From NCBI RefSeq assembly GCF_034702125.1, contig NC_085857.1, positions 54,094,046 through 54,158,045 on the forward strand: a stretch of DNA of 64,000 bases. The letters are read 5' to 3'. Shown in pieces: positions 24,470-36,400 of the stretch. This DNA is from Engraulis encrasicolus (Eukaryota; Chordata; Actinopteri; Clupeiformes; Engraulidae). The position numbers and the translations under genes were made by a program. The notes under the pieces are model-generated. The model did not search any database. It worked only from the letters and a program-made list of their open reading frames with translations, and had not been told where the DNA came from. Position 1 is the first letter of the stretch. Every line of letters starts with the position of its first letter.

Positions 24470-25512
24470 CTAGTGTCTTTTTGATGGCCATCTTTAAAAA
24501 TGGCTACCATACATTTTCAAATTGCAAATGAGTGGATTTGATTAAAGGTCTATTGCTCTTAAGCACAAACATACAAAATTGCATACTTCATTCTTTTTTT
24601 TGCTCACCTCTGGGCTAAATTCAGCCTTTTTGTGGCCATATTATAAAATGGCTTCCATTTCAAGTGGCGAGTCAGAAAGATTTGATTGTATTGTTTTTTT
24701 TTCGCACATTCATGCCAAAATTGATGCTTGTATAATAACTTGCTTGATCAATCCTGTGCAACAAATCCATTCTATGGTATTTTTTGGCGGCCATCTTGGA
24801 AAATAGACGTCTTTTAAACTGAAAAATTACTTAGAATGTATTGTGTTGGTCTTAAGCACATAACTGCCAAATTTCTTGGTTGTGCTTGTATCATAATTTC
24901 CTTTCTCAATTCTGTGCAACAAATCCATTTTTAGAGTTTTTCATGGTGGCCATTTTGGAAAATGGCCACCATTGCAAATGGCAAATCAGACAGATTTGAT
25001 CGTATTGGTCTTAAGCACATACATGTTGAATTTCATGCTTGTATCATACTTTTCTAGGTCAATTTTATGCAATAAATCACTTTCTGGGGTCTTTTTTGGC
25101 GGCCATCTTGGAAAATGGCCACAATTTCAAGTGGCCAATCAGGTAGATTTGATCGTATTGGTCTTGAGCACATATATGTTGAATTTCATACTTGTATCAT
25201 AATTTTCAAGGTCAATTACATGTAATAAATCAATTTCTGGTGTCTTTCTTGGCGGCCATCTTGGAAAATGGCCGCCATTTCAAGTGGCCAATCAGGTAGA
25301 TCTGATCATATTGTTCTTGAGCACATACATGTTGAATTTCATGCTTGTATCATAATTTTCTAGGTCAATTCTATGCAATAAATCAATTTCTGGGGTCTTT
25401 TTTGGCAGCCATCTTGGAAAATGGCCGCCATTTCAAGTGGCCAATCGGGTAGATTTGATCGTATGGGTCTTAAGCACATACTTGCCGAATTTCACGCTTG
25501 TATCATAATTTG
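24470..25512 (+). repeat. Satellite of about 152-bp units, about seven copies
   Basis: The phrase GGCCATCTTGGAAAATGGCC or a variant occurs near 24482, 24631, 24787, 24947, 25098, 25250 and 25402. Spacings are about 149, 156, 160, 151, 152 and 152 bp. Units to the right are more alike than those on the left, consistent with recent amplification at the right edge. The 76-codon frame inside (24972-25202) is a repeat artefact. Confidence 0.85.
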
Positions 25513-25848
25513 CACGATTTTTCCTGTAGCCGCTCTACTATATAAATTAATGTTCTAGAAAAGTCTCGCTCTCAAGTGGCTCGTTATTTTCACAGCTGCA
25601 ATGTGCTGTGCCGTGCTGTTGCTAGGTTACCTTCAGCATCCTTGGGGGGGGGGGGGCATTAATAATAGCACAGTTACCGGTAGCTTCACTGAAAACGTAC
25701 GGCTTATTTAAGAAATATACATACCTATATTCACAGTTGTCAATACATCTGAGTTAAGTACATAAAATAAGCTTTACACACGTAAGCATGGCCGATTCAG
25801 TGTCACAAATATCCACAAACCTGCAAGCGGCAACGGAAACAGTCGGCT

Positions 25849-25955
25849 TCAGGGTTGCCAGATGATACTGATTATTTTCGTCCATTTTTACCCACAGACC
25901 GCCTTCCTCAACGGCCCCGATTGGGCGGGAAACCGCCCGATCTGGCAAGACCGCT
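25849..25955. mobile_element. Short MITE-like copy with GTTGCCAGAT ends
   Basis: CAGGGTTGCCAGAT on the left and ATCTGGCAAGACCG on the right resemble the ends of the 53545-53763 hAT MITE, and the interior shares GATTGGGCGGGAAACCGCCC-like sequence. The borders are approximate. Confidence 0.4.
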
Positions 25956-26862
25956 CAGCTTCAGGCTCTCTAATAAAACGTTTGGAGGTAGTGAGGGTTA
26001 TTTCATTAGTGGAGTGAGAATTTAGACGTTACGACTTGTCAAAATCTTACAAAAAATGATTGAAACCCACTTTGATAACGTTGTAATCACCGTTTGAAAT
26101 CGTATGCATTCCTATGGCTCACAGCTGCGATAGTCTCCACTAGGCGGGGCTACGTCTGTGGGAGGAGCCCACAGGGCGCGAAAAAGGCAAAGATGGCTGC
26201 GCCCAGTCAATCCGAAAAGCTGCCACTGGCTAGAACCGCCCATTGCCAGTCTAGGTTAATACAGGTCTGTGGTTTCGCTGACGTGTGGTGGATTCAGAAT
26301 AGACATTGTGTTCTATTATGTATGCCTAGTTACCATCACCGCCAGGGTGATTGATTGCTTGTGTCTGTGTAACATTCCATAGATTGATGTTCAGTAAAGC
26401 CTGAGAGATACGCGTAAGATTATTATAGTGTTCAAACGGAGACTGTGTGAGATTTGTAGTTGTTTATTTCCAGAATTCATGCTGCCCATTCATTAATGTT
26501 ACCTTTTTCATGAATACTTACCACCAGCATCAAATTCTAAGTATTTATTATGACTGGAAAAATTACACTTTTGATACATGAAAAGGGAGCCCGATCTCAC
26601 GCCTTTCGTGAAGTCTTCACGAAAAAAATAGAGTAATTTTCGTGGTGCATTCACGTTATTGCCCGCCTTTCGTAAAGTCTTCACGAAAATAATAGATTCA
26701 TTTTCACGCTGCCTATTCACTTGAATTGCCCCACTGCTGCTATGGTTATCCAAACGTCTGCAGGGGCGGGGAGGGGGTGCTGACAGAACACTGCTGATAC
26801 ACTCGGGACTCACTAATTCAACGCCCTTTCGGTACTTACGCCTTATGTCCCCTAAACCTAAA

Positions 26863-26893
26863 CTTAACCCTAACCCTAACCTTAACCCTAAGC
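26863..26893. repeat. Telomere-like CCCTAA repeats, left part
   Basis: Imperfect CCTAAC units lie immediately left of the inner TTAA element. They continue on its right side at 27328-27362, so the inner element split one array. The array is internal to a transposon and is not a chromosome end. Confidence 0.8.
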
Positions 26894-26897
26894 TTAA

Positions 26898-27323
26898 AGG
26901 AACAGACCACCCTTTTTTGATTTTCACATATTTGCTGTATTTCCAAGCATTATTCATGAATGTGCATATCATTTTTGTCTATGTATTTGCATTGCCCAGT
27001 TTAACAGTATGGCCAAATTAGGCATAGTAATGCAAGTCTATGGTACAAAATAAAACATCATCAAATGTACTTATAAACCATTTTAAAATGCATGTAAAAT
27101 TCACCAGAATGTAAAAGGGCAATTTAATTCCGTCCAGTGATCACTTGTGGCTTGATGCTAAAGATACCAGTTACTTCCAGTGATTATGCTAAGCTATGCT
27201 AATAATTCTGAATCAATAAATCTAAGTACTGAAAACACTGAGAGGAAAATTATATGCACATTCATGAATAATGCTGGGAAATACTACAAATCTGTGTAAA
27301 TCAAAAAAGGGTGGTCTGTTCCT
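26898..27323. mobile_element. 426-bp MITE with TTAA target duplication, nested
   Basis: TTAA is on both sides (26894-26897 and 27324-27327). The TIR is AGGAACAGACCACCCTTTTT, with the inverted match extending about 70 bp through CATTATTCATGAATGTGCAT. It is inserted in the telomere-like core of the larger element, so it is younger. The TTAA target suggests a piggyBac- or Kolobok-type family. Confidence 0.85.
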
Positions 27324-27327
27324 TTAA

Positions 27328-27362
27328 CCCTAACCCTAACCGTGACCCTAAACCTAACCCTA
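27328..27362. repeat. Telomere-like CCCTAA repeats, right part
   Basis: This is the continuation of the CCCTAA array at 26863-26893 beyond the nested MITE. Confidence 0.8.
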
Positions 27363-27872
27363 AATTGCTTGTTTGAAATGTCTGATTACCATGTGACGGT
27401 AGGCTACTGAAAGGGCATCAAACTAGTGGGTCGCTAGGCAACAGTCGGGCAATTCAAGTGAATAGGCAACGTGAAAATTAATCTATTATTTTCGTGAAGA
27501 CTTTACGAAAGGCGGGCAATAACGTGAATGCACCACGAAAATTACTCTATTTTTTTCGTGAATACTTCACGAAATGAGTGAGATACGGTTGGAAAAGGGG
27601 GATTTTCTAAATGGTCCGCCATTTTTAATTTCCAAAAATAACTGTACTTGGACTTGGACTTGTACTTGTACTAGAAAATATTTGTTTAATACTTAGTAAA
27701 CTTTCATGTAAAGATCAAATTTGGCAATAGGCAGCCCAATTTCAATAAGCAGCATAGTTGCAGTACCGCTTTTGACCATCTCCTGCACAGTGTCCCTTTA
27801 AAGTGTTATTCAGTTGTAGCTAATAGCCACCCTCCACTCGGGTCGTAAGTATAACTATAAGAGAACATAACA

Positions 27873-27890
27873 TGGTGTCAGAATTGCGGA
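27873..27890 (+). other. Primer-binding-site-like sequence of a Ty3/gypsy element
   Basis: TGGTGTCAGAATTGCGG follows directly on a CA dinucleotide ending an LTR-like stretch (…AACATAACA). Sequences starting TGGTGTCAGAA are frequent primer sites in fish gypsy elements. The start of the LTR upstream was not found. Confidence 0.5.
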
Positions 27891-27953
27891 ACTGAGACAC
27901 TTTACACCGTAATAATTGTTGAAGAGTTTCTGACTAGAATAGTTAGGCGATAA

Positions 27954-28637
27954 ATGGCTAGTTTAACAGCTCGCGGAAAATAGAGCAATTCCAGCCACTG
28001 TCACCTTTTCTTCTGACCGGCAATCTGGCTGAAAATTGGCGCAGATGGGAACAACGATTCGGACTAGACAGAGACAGGTTCGTTGAACAAGACCGAAGAA
28101 GTTGAAATCGGCATTCTTCTTCACACCATAGGCTTAGATGCGCTAGAAGTGTACAACACACTCACCGTTAGCCTGGTAGATGAAGAGAACGAGACGATGG
28201 ACGACGTGCTAACGGCATTCCGAGACTACTGTAGCCCACAGAAGAACATTGTTTTCGAGCAGCACCAATTCTGGACACATTCAATGGCTGAAGGTATTTC
28301 AGTGGACACATTTATAACTGAGTTGAAGCAGAAAAGTAAAGACTGCGAGTTTGGCATCAGTGAACAGGACATGCTTAGAGACAAGTTAGTGTTTAGCATT
28401 CAGAACTCAAGGAAAGACTTTTGCGGGAAAATGAGTTAACATTGACTTGAGCGTTAGAACTGTGTAGGGCTACGGAATTAGCCAAGACCCACATACAGGC
28501 GATGCAAGCGACGAAAGCGGCCCACAGTCACGACAGCCAAATAGATGCCATTAACCACAAGAGAGGCACAGGGCAGAAGCGATCTAGTGACTAAAAGAGC
28601 GACAAGATAATAGTCTACTTGCCATGAGAGGGGACCC
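27954..28637 (+). pseudogene. Ty3/gypsy gag fragment, broken
   Basis: An ATG at 27954 runs only nine codons to TAG. In other frames gag-like sequence continues: ENWRRWEQRFGLDRDRF near 28030, then from about 28083 EEVEIGILLHTIGLDALEVY, DEENETMDDVLTAFRDYC and EGISVDTFITELKQKSKDCE. Another frame follows with LELCRATELAKTHIQAMQ. This is the capsid-type region of metazoan Ty3/gypsy gag. At least two frameshifts or stops break it, and no zinc knuckle, protease or RT follows, so only the 5' part of the element survives. Confidence 0.65.
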
Positions 28638-28739
28638 GGAAATGTTTGGTACCCCAAAGTTTTTTGATGGAAATGTGTAGTATAGGTCCCCAGTACATAG
28701 AAACTGCCGGATGCTACTTTGTAAATGTTGAGCAATTTT

Positions 28740-29590
28740 TTTTTAATTAGCATAATTAGCATAAATTAGCATAATCGCCTTTATGGCCTTATTATAGGAT
28801 CAGTTTGACCAATCTACACAATCTTGGTGTGGTTTTGGGGGTTTTGGAGGATGCTGAAATCATTTCTGTCATTTATAAATGCCCATCAGATTCAAAATTC
28901 CTCTTAATGTCAAGGGTACACACATTTTATGCCTTTATGAGCTGATTTAAGCAACGTTTTTAGGTAATTTACATACCATAAACCTTACCTATTTCAATTA
29001 TTCCTACCCATGGGCCTACTATATGACGTAGATGAGCTACATCTATTGCCAAATACATATAATTAAGGTAGAGACTTGAGGTGCTGTAGTACAGCGTATG
29101 TGGAAAGTGAGTTTGCTTCTTATTTTCTTTACTTTATGCAATCGAAAGATTTCATGGGTTGTGCTAACTTCAGTTAGGTATTTTAGTTTGAGGATCACTT
29201 TTTTTTCTCCTCAGTTTTTTGTAGGGGGAGGGCACTATTGTATGTCATTATGGCACTAGTGTATGTGTATTTTTATTAGCATAATTAGCATAAATTAGCA
29301 TACGCACCTTCCTGGCCTTATTACATGATCAGTTTGCCAATCTTCTCAATCCTGGTGTGGTTTTGGGGGTTGTAGGATGCTGAAGTAATTTATGACATTT
29401 ATAAAATGCCTGCCACGTTCAAAATTCCAGTTCATGTCAAGGGTGATGATTGCGGCAATATTTTTGGTAAAATGCACACCTATTTTTTCCAATTATTTAA
29501 AATCATACTAAATGTAGTTAACTGGCTATATCTAAGGCACTAACATAAATCATTGCAATGCAGCTTGTGTTGAAAGTGGGTTAGAAGAGA
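28740..29590. repeat. Tandem repeat of about 531 bp, two copies
   Basis: ATTAGCATAATTAGCATAAA occurs at about 28745 and 29276. It is followed in both by similar sequence (TGGTGTGGTTTTGGGGGTT, then AAAATTCC…CATGTCAAGGG). The first copy contains the block that is inverted at 32568-32847. Confidence 0.65.
28966..29247 (+). repeat. Left arm of a 280-bp inverted repeat
   Basis: This block (ATTTACATACCATAAACCTT … GGGCACTATTGTATGTCATT) is inverted with few changes at 32568-32847. The arms enclose 3.3 kb holding a decayed coding region and a LINE relic, and may be the long TIRs of an old DNA element. Confidence 0.75.
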
Positions 29591-30115
29591 ATGAATAGAT
29601 AATAACTGATAATGCAAGTCAAAGCCCAAAGCTACTGTACAGAAAAAATGTAATCACAATAGAGGAAAAGCTAATTAAACTAAGATAATGAAATAGCAAT
29701 AAACAAAGTAATAATAGTAATACAATTTATTAGAGCATGCATTACAAAGTGTATAGGAACAACATTTGCCAAGGGTGCAATTATGGGAAATTGTTCTTTA
29801 TCAAAAAGGTAAAGCCCCTTTGATGCCTACACATGACACATAGAGATATATAAATTACAACAAGAACACATACAACACAATTACTCTCAACTTGGGCTGG
29901 TTGCTATGCTAGCCAGCATCTGTAACTATTACACTGTATACTAGCTTATCTACAGAGATATCATCATCATTGTCACTGTCTTCATCTTCACTGTTCTGTT
30001 ATAGTCTCTTCTTAACCAACATCCCCTTGATTCTTGGAACTTGTTGCTATTGGGTGGGTATATTGCAACACATACGGATGAGGTGAGGATAGCTGAGAAG
30101 AACACCAATACGCTG

Positions 30116-31150
30116 GACAATGGTAGACTTATTGCCCTTCCTTAGGCATCCATTTTCATCAATGATTGAAACTGGGACAGGATTCAGCTCAGTCAAAGAC
30201 TGTAGACAACTCTACTTTTCTCTGGGTGCATGCCATCAGCAGTTGAGCAAACCATGCATATATGATCTTTCTGTCGACTTTCAACCCTCTTGTCTTTACT
30301 TTCACTGTCACAACTTCATTTGAGATGGTTGCATGAAATCCCACCAGGAATTGAAGAAGAAAACAACGTACTCATGTCTTTGTTCAATTTCCACTGCATC
30401 TTGCAGATTGACCTTTTCATCTGCCACCAGCCCACTGATAATGTGGTGGAGGGTTGGAGAGTCTGTGGTGAGTGGGTGAGAGTTTTCTCATAACACTCAC
30501 AATTGAGCCCAGTCTTGTCAGCATCCAACTTCCATTGTCCCTCCCCATCCTCTTTGTGTATCTTGGGCTTCATTGTTTTGTCCAGTGCTTCTGTACACAT
30601 CTCACTCAGTGACTGGGACAAATGGGAACAGATTACACATGACTGTGACAGATTACACATGACACAGAAACCTGATCAGGGTTTGTTGAGATACCTTTCA
30701 TCTCCAACCTTGCCTTATGCATGTCTGGTCTCCAAACATATCTGCACTCAGTGCTGTCCCACCATATGAGTGACTTTAAACATAATTCCAGCAAGAAAAT
30801 CCTCCATGACAGCATCAGGGATATGCTGCATTTCAAACAGGTGTGATCCCACTTGCATGAAGGTGATGACCAGAAGCAACTGGTAGCATCTGTTGAAGAC
30901 AATGTATTTGAATGAGCCAATTCGGTGAGCTATGAATGCTGGGGTGATGAAGCAATCTGCCCATAGCCGGTCCGTGAGACAGGCCTGCTTTTTAAGATTG
31001 AGGTCATACCTCCATATGCAGCCACTATGAGCTCCTTCAGGCCAGTTGAATTAATCACATGACCTAATGAGCTAATGAATGACATGAGGGTCTGCATCAT
31101 CGCAGGTCTCAGTATGACTGATGATTGACCATTGTTGTGGATCATGGCAT
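30116..31150 (-). pseudogene. Degenerate coding remains of an unclassified repeated fish family
   Basis: On the minus strand scattered frames give SVILRPAMMQTLMSFISSLG near 31100 and GHVINSTGLKEL after it. Later, near 30180-30120, come PVPVSIIDENGCLRKGNKS. I associate these segments (a GHVI-type start, then a PxxxIDExGxLRKGxK motif) with uncharacterised proteins that are highly repeated in fish and cnidarian genomes. Stops and frame changes occur throughout. The region lies between the 28966 and 32568 inverted arms. Confidence 0.35.
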
Positions 31151-31473
31151 TTGATCCGACAGACCATCATGTACAGCTGCATTTCAAAAGTATGTCACTG
31201 TACCTCATGCCAAGGTTCTTAAGTGAGTGTCTAGGTATGAAATGGTACTAATAACTGTATGTCCTTGCTGACTTGAAATGTCCTGAGTTTACTGAGTAGG
31301 TGAAGGCGTTGCTGTGCTTTTTAAAATATCGTGCTGTGAGAAAGACAGAGAGCTTTCCATTTCAGTGCCTAGGTACCTAAAAACTTCCACTTACTCCACT
31401 GTCTGTCCTTGGATGGAGAGTGGAACAGAGTTGATGTCTTGTCCCTGCCCCGGCTCCTTTGTCTTTGAGAAAT

Positions 31474-32240
31474 TCAGACAGATTCAAGATCTACAATAGT
31501 TTGGCTCAGGTTGTCAACTACCTCCAGGTAGCGAGTTGGAGCATCAGGGTCAGACATATGTGCCACTAAGGCAATGTCATTAGCATATTTTATACACACA
31601 CAGAGAAGAGGATTGGGGATAAAACACAACCTTGAGGAAGTCCAGAGTTCAAGGTGATTTTTGAAGACGCGCCATTGAAAAATACCTGCTTGTGGTCTGT
31701 CCAGCAGAAAACATTTAATCCACTGGGTAAGTGCTGACTGGATCTGAAGGCTGGAGAGCTGCTGGAGGAGTGTGTCAATATGCACAGTGTTGAATGCAGA
31801 AGAGAAGTTCATGAACAGGATCATGGTGTGTGGGTGTATTGAGTCCAGGTTCCTGGCTATTGTGTCCAGAAGTGAGAGCCTTGCATTCCTCACACCACGG
31901 CATTCCCTGTTGGCAAACAAGTGTGGGTCCAGCTGGTCTGACACCATACAGGAAAGAAGGCCACACATCACTCTCTCCATACACTTGCACAGCACAGATG
32001 TTAATGCCACTGGTCTGTAGTCCTGGGCAGTTGACTTCTTCGGGATGGGGATGATGGTGGATTCCCTCCATTGGTCAGGGGCACAGCCAGAGTCCAGGAG
32101 ATGCTTAAAAAGCCTGGTGAGAACACCACTTAGCTGGATGGAGCATTCTTTCAACACTCTCCCGCCCTGTCCGGGCCAGAGGCCTTGTATGGGTTGACTA
32201 TACGCAGTATGGAGGTCAATAGCTGCATTAGCTTACACAT
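31474..32240 (-). pseudogene. LINE reverse-transcriptase fragment (Rex1/CR1-like)
   Basis: The minus-strand frame 32157-31474 (227 codons) carries RT motifs in order: RESTIIPIPKKS, DYRPVALTSVLCKCMERV, ILFMNFSSAFNTV and YANDIALVAHMSD. Upstream to about 32240 the same product continues in another frame (KASGPDR). The catalytic YADD is YAND and the FxD of motif A is FMN, so catalytic aspartates are missing and the enzyme is dead. Motif style suggests the Rex1/CR1 group of non-LTR elements. It has no 5' endonuclease domain. Confidence 0.7.
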
Positions 32241-32567
32241 CTCTCCACGGAGCAGACATTGTTTTGAATATTGGAACCCTGCTGTCGGTGGTCGAACATT
32301 TCATTTTCCTACCTGGATATGACCTGACTGACTTTCGTTTGTACATTGTGAGATGTAGAGGTAGGCTATACGATTTGTGACATGTTGCAGAGGTTGATGT
32401 TGCACCATGTTTGGCAGTAATACTCAACAAAGCCTTGTGAAAAGCTGTGTCACCAGACTCTTTGCTGTTTTTGAATATGATAGCTATACCAGTGGGTCCA
32501 GTTATTTAAAAGTCGTCATCTTTGCCATGTCAGTTAGCAAAGTGACATTTCTTCCCCATTTTAAATT

Positions 32568-32847
32568 CAATCAAATGACATACAATAGTGCCCCCCCTCC
32601 AAAAAAGTGAGAAAAAAACAAGTGATCCTCAAAAATACCTAACTGAAGTTAGCACAACCCATGAAATCTTTCGATTGCATAAAGTAAAGAAAATAAGAAG
32701 CAAACTCACTTTCCACATACGCTGTACTACAGCACCTCAAGTCTCTACCTTAATTATATGTATTTGGCAATAGATGTAGCTCATCTACTTCATATAGTAG
32801 GCCCATGGGTAGGAATAATTGAAATATAAGGTTTATGGTATGTAAAT
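32568..32847 (-). repeat. Right arm of the 280-bp inverted repeat
   Basis: This is the inverse of 28966-29247. It ends where a hAT-like CAGGGCTCTACAGTGCG sequence begins at about 32848, so the outer end of the arm may be cut by that later insertion. Confidence 0.75.
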
Positions 32848-32877
32848 TCAGGGCTCTACAGTGCGAGCATTTTGCTC

Positions 32878-33180
32878 GCATATCCCAAGCAGCAAATTAA
32901 TGTGCCCAACACGTTTTTTTAACGTTTATTTTTGGTGAGTGACACGTTCAGAATAGGTTCAGAATTGCGTTCAGATATGGTTAATTTGTAGGTTCCCGAT
33001 TACGTGCTCAGCACGTTCTGAAAGGGTTATGTTTTGGTGTCCAACACGTTCTCTAAGCGTTTCAAAATGGTGTGAAACAACACGTTCGGAAAAACACGTC
33101 CACGGACGTACAGATAAGGTGTACATTTGGGTTTTATTACGTGTTTAACACCTATTTTTGACACCAAAAATGAAACCTGC
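32878..33180. repeat. ACGTT/ACGTC-rich subterminal repeat region, possible transposon end
   Basis: Starting near CCCAAGCAGCAAATT, the motif CACGTT or AACGTT (also GACGT) recurs about ten times: CCAACACGTT, GACACGTTC, GCACGTTC, CAACACGTTC, AACACGTCC. This resembles the subterminal regions at 3480-3670 and 10795-11040 in style but not in exact sequence. It lies just beyond the 3' end of the DUF4806-type gene and may be the end of the element that carried it. Confidence 0.45.
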
Positions 33181-33259
33181 CGCAGCGCCATATGGGCTTG
33201 CTTTTTCTGTTAGGGGCTTAAAATGTGGCCTATGCTTTATCCTATAGCATTTATGAGGC

Positions 33260-33310
33260 CATTATTATTGTAATTATTATTATTATTAGTAGTAGTAGTA
33301 GTAGTAGTAT
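33260..33310. repeat. (TTA)n-(GTA)n microsatellite
   Basis: TTA and GTA triplets lie in the 3' flank of the DUF4806-type gene. Confidence 0.9.
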
Positions 33311-33406
33311 TAGCCTATGCCTGGCTTAGGCCTATTAACATAGCCTACCCTATGCAAAAGAATAAAGCATACGCGATGAACAATCAATGTAATTTATTTA
33401 GAAAAT

Positions 33407-36400
33407 CTAAAAAAGCAAAATGCTGCCAATCGGACTGCCGCCTGGAGTGTCCGGGCCATTGATGTCGCTGCTGTTGATGCTTGCCTGGCCTTGCGTTTGG
33501 GTCGTTCCCACCTGAAACATGAAACGAAGAACAACAGTAGCTAATCAGATAAGACAATGTAGGCCAAATAAAGCTGGTGCTGTGGAGAACATGATCCATC
33601 ATCATCCATTGAATTTCTGGTAAGTTTATCTTTTATGCTACATTAAACAACATGGCATGCACAGACTTTAGGATGTGTTTTTGTTATTTTATTATGGCAC
33701 TGGAGAGAGCCTCGTGACCGCGGGTTGGTAAAAACCAGAAGACACACCAAAAAAATCTCTCACCTTGCCCGAACCACCCTTTTTAAAGGGGGCATGTTTG
33801 AGAAATTCCGCCACCTCTCTCTCCACGTCCACCGTTTTGCAGGCTGGATGGCAGTTGTTGCATGCCTCTGGAAATAAAGCGCAGATTTTGGTTAGTCATA
33901 TTCAATTGCTGAACTGTATATACAGTATTGTGATGTTAGACTGCATATTTGGAGCATTGTGTTGAATTATCTCCGAAGTTACATCGTGTAGAGTGTATTT
34001 GTAAATGATTACGCAATACATATAACTTAATTGCTAGCCATGGGGGATTCATGCGTGCAGGGCATGTTGTTCAGTGTTGGCAGATGTGTTCGGTGTCTCC
34101 TGGGTTTTTAGACCAGTGACCAGTGGGCAGTTTAGTCATTAGGAGTTAAATGACTCCGGCTCAAATTATCCTACACCAATATAAACACCCATTCAATGTC
34201 AATACTGTATATCTATTTGCTCATGAGAAAACTTAAACTTACTTTGTAAAACCTGCATGAGGGGCAGGTCACTGAAAGATTTCTTCTTCCTCCCTCTCAT
34301 GCTGTAGCCAGACCACAGGTCTGTGGAACCCACACGGGTCAACATGCGGCGCACCGACCTGCCCAATGTCGTGGTCCCGTCGAGGGAGAGGAAGGACACC
34401 AATTGCCTCCGATATGCTTGGTCGGTCAGGAGACGCTGGCAAAGTTCCTTTAGTTCATCCTCTGTCTGGCAGGATTTTGGGAGGGGGTCCACGGCACCCC
34501 TTGCCTGTACATTGGCGCTGACCAGCCTCCTCAAGTCTTGCTGGGCCTCAACTATCTGGTCCATCTTTGTAAGGACCCTGGTGGTGAATGCTTTAAAATA
34601 ATTTTTAAAAAGAACGAAAAAAAATAGTAAGACCTCATCAGACCGGAGAAGAACATATGGGAACATTTTAGACTGTTATTGTAGCATGATGTACTACATT
34701 CACTGGTAACACTTCAACAGATTTTGTTTATTATGAACAAATTAAGTTGCTTAACATAATATTCCTTACGAGTTTACTAACATTTGCAAATGTTTGTTCC
34801 ATATTTAGGAAGCGTTTATAAAGGATTTAAGAAAGGGTTAGAACTCTGTTTTTTTGACAGTTATTCTGAAGTGTTACCCATTTACTTACAGGACATCATG
34901 GCGACCAGCTGGCTGATGTCGGTGGCTTGGGTGGCAGACATGTGTACTGGGCCTGGATTACAACAGTACAGAAGCCGGTAAGTGTTAAATATTAAGTCAT
35001 GGGTATGACAATGGGTCATGGAATGTTTTAATAATAAGCTTAGAGAAGGTTACTTGAAATATTTGGGGTTCTCGGGCGGGGTATAGGTAGAATCGGAATT
35101 TCGGGCGACGTCCTTATGTGTGATCCCAAGCCTCTCTCTGAAGGAAGTCAACAATAAGAATCTTGTTAAGAGAGGAGCATGATTAAAACTATGACTGAAT
35201 ATATCGCACAGTGTATCCCCAACTTTACACACACTTATGTGACACTTACCATCACCATTGTAAGGTGGAGGTCTAGGCAACTCCACGGCTCTGGCACTGT
35301 GTGCCTGCTGCTGACTGGCCTCAGCTGCCAATAATATAGAATAACATGTGAAAGTGTTTTATTTCCCTTCATACATTATACACCCGTCTCCAAAAGAGTT
35401 GTCGCCTATCCAATTAATACATTTATTTTTGTACATACATTTTCATTCGGGAGGATTGTAGCTTTCATATGAGTGATTTCTGAAGCCAATTGATTAATTG
35501 AAAGGTTATTAGCTGTTTTTCCAAACAGATGGATAGGCAACAACTCTTTTGGAGACGGGTGTATATTCATGACCCAGAATTTCAACTTCTGTCATAATGA
35601 AATGGGGGTGTCTAGACTTTTAACCCCTTAAGACACGGCTTTATAAATGTATTGTTACCAGTATGGTAATGACCAAGTCGTGGTGCATTACTAAAGGGCC
35701 TGTGTTGTGTCATAGTATTGTAGTACTATGGTAGTTACGTTTCAATGACTATTACAGCGTACCACTGGAGGTATGGCGTGCATTAAGGGGTTAATGTCCA
35801 CTTTATTAACCTACCTGCCACTCTGGCACCATGCTGCTGACTGTCCTCAATATCTGTTACTGGAAAACAAAATGTCTATCAAAAGTGTGATCTTCCAAAT
35901 TAGGAAATCAGGTCTGAACCTTAAAAAAAAAAAAAAAATACTACATACTGTCGCTGTCCGAGCCTTCACAGCCGTCAAGGTAGCGAGCAGGCTTGATGTG
36001 AGGTCTACTTGCTTGCTCACTGCTGCTCCTAGCATTGAGTTCCGTCTCAGCCCTCTTTGCACAACGCAGGGCTTTGTCGTAGTCATCTAACATTCAGTAT
36101 TCAAGATGTATTATGCAAATAAGCATTGACCTACTGATCACATTTCAGTGTTGTATGAATTGTACATACAGTTGTGTGCATGAAAGTAGCAGTGCCTTTG
36201 CAACAATGAGTAAATGTCAAAATTCTTCAAATAAATTGCAATTTAATGTCCCAAAATGCTTGAGGACACTGTGCATCCACTGCATATTGTATTTCAAAGA
36301 AGAAAATTGGGAGAAGTTATTCAATTTCAAAGTATTTCATAGAAAGTGGACAAATGTCATGTGGACATAAAAAATGCTGTTCATGAGGAAGAACCAAGAA

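Larger units (their letters stand above)
26588..27591. mobile_element. 1.0 kb TIR element with 8-bp target duplication GAAAAGGG
   Basis: GAAAAGGG lies on both sides (26580-26587 and 27592-27599). The inverted ends match for about 150 bp and contain their own small palindromes around TTTCGTGAAG. An 8-bp duplication fits hAT-like elements, but such long TIRs are unusual for them. The centre is telomere-like CCCTAA sequence, split by a second element at 26898-27323. No coding capacity was seen. Confidence 0.75.
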
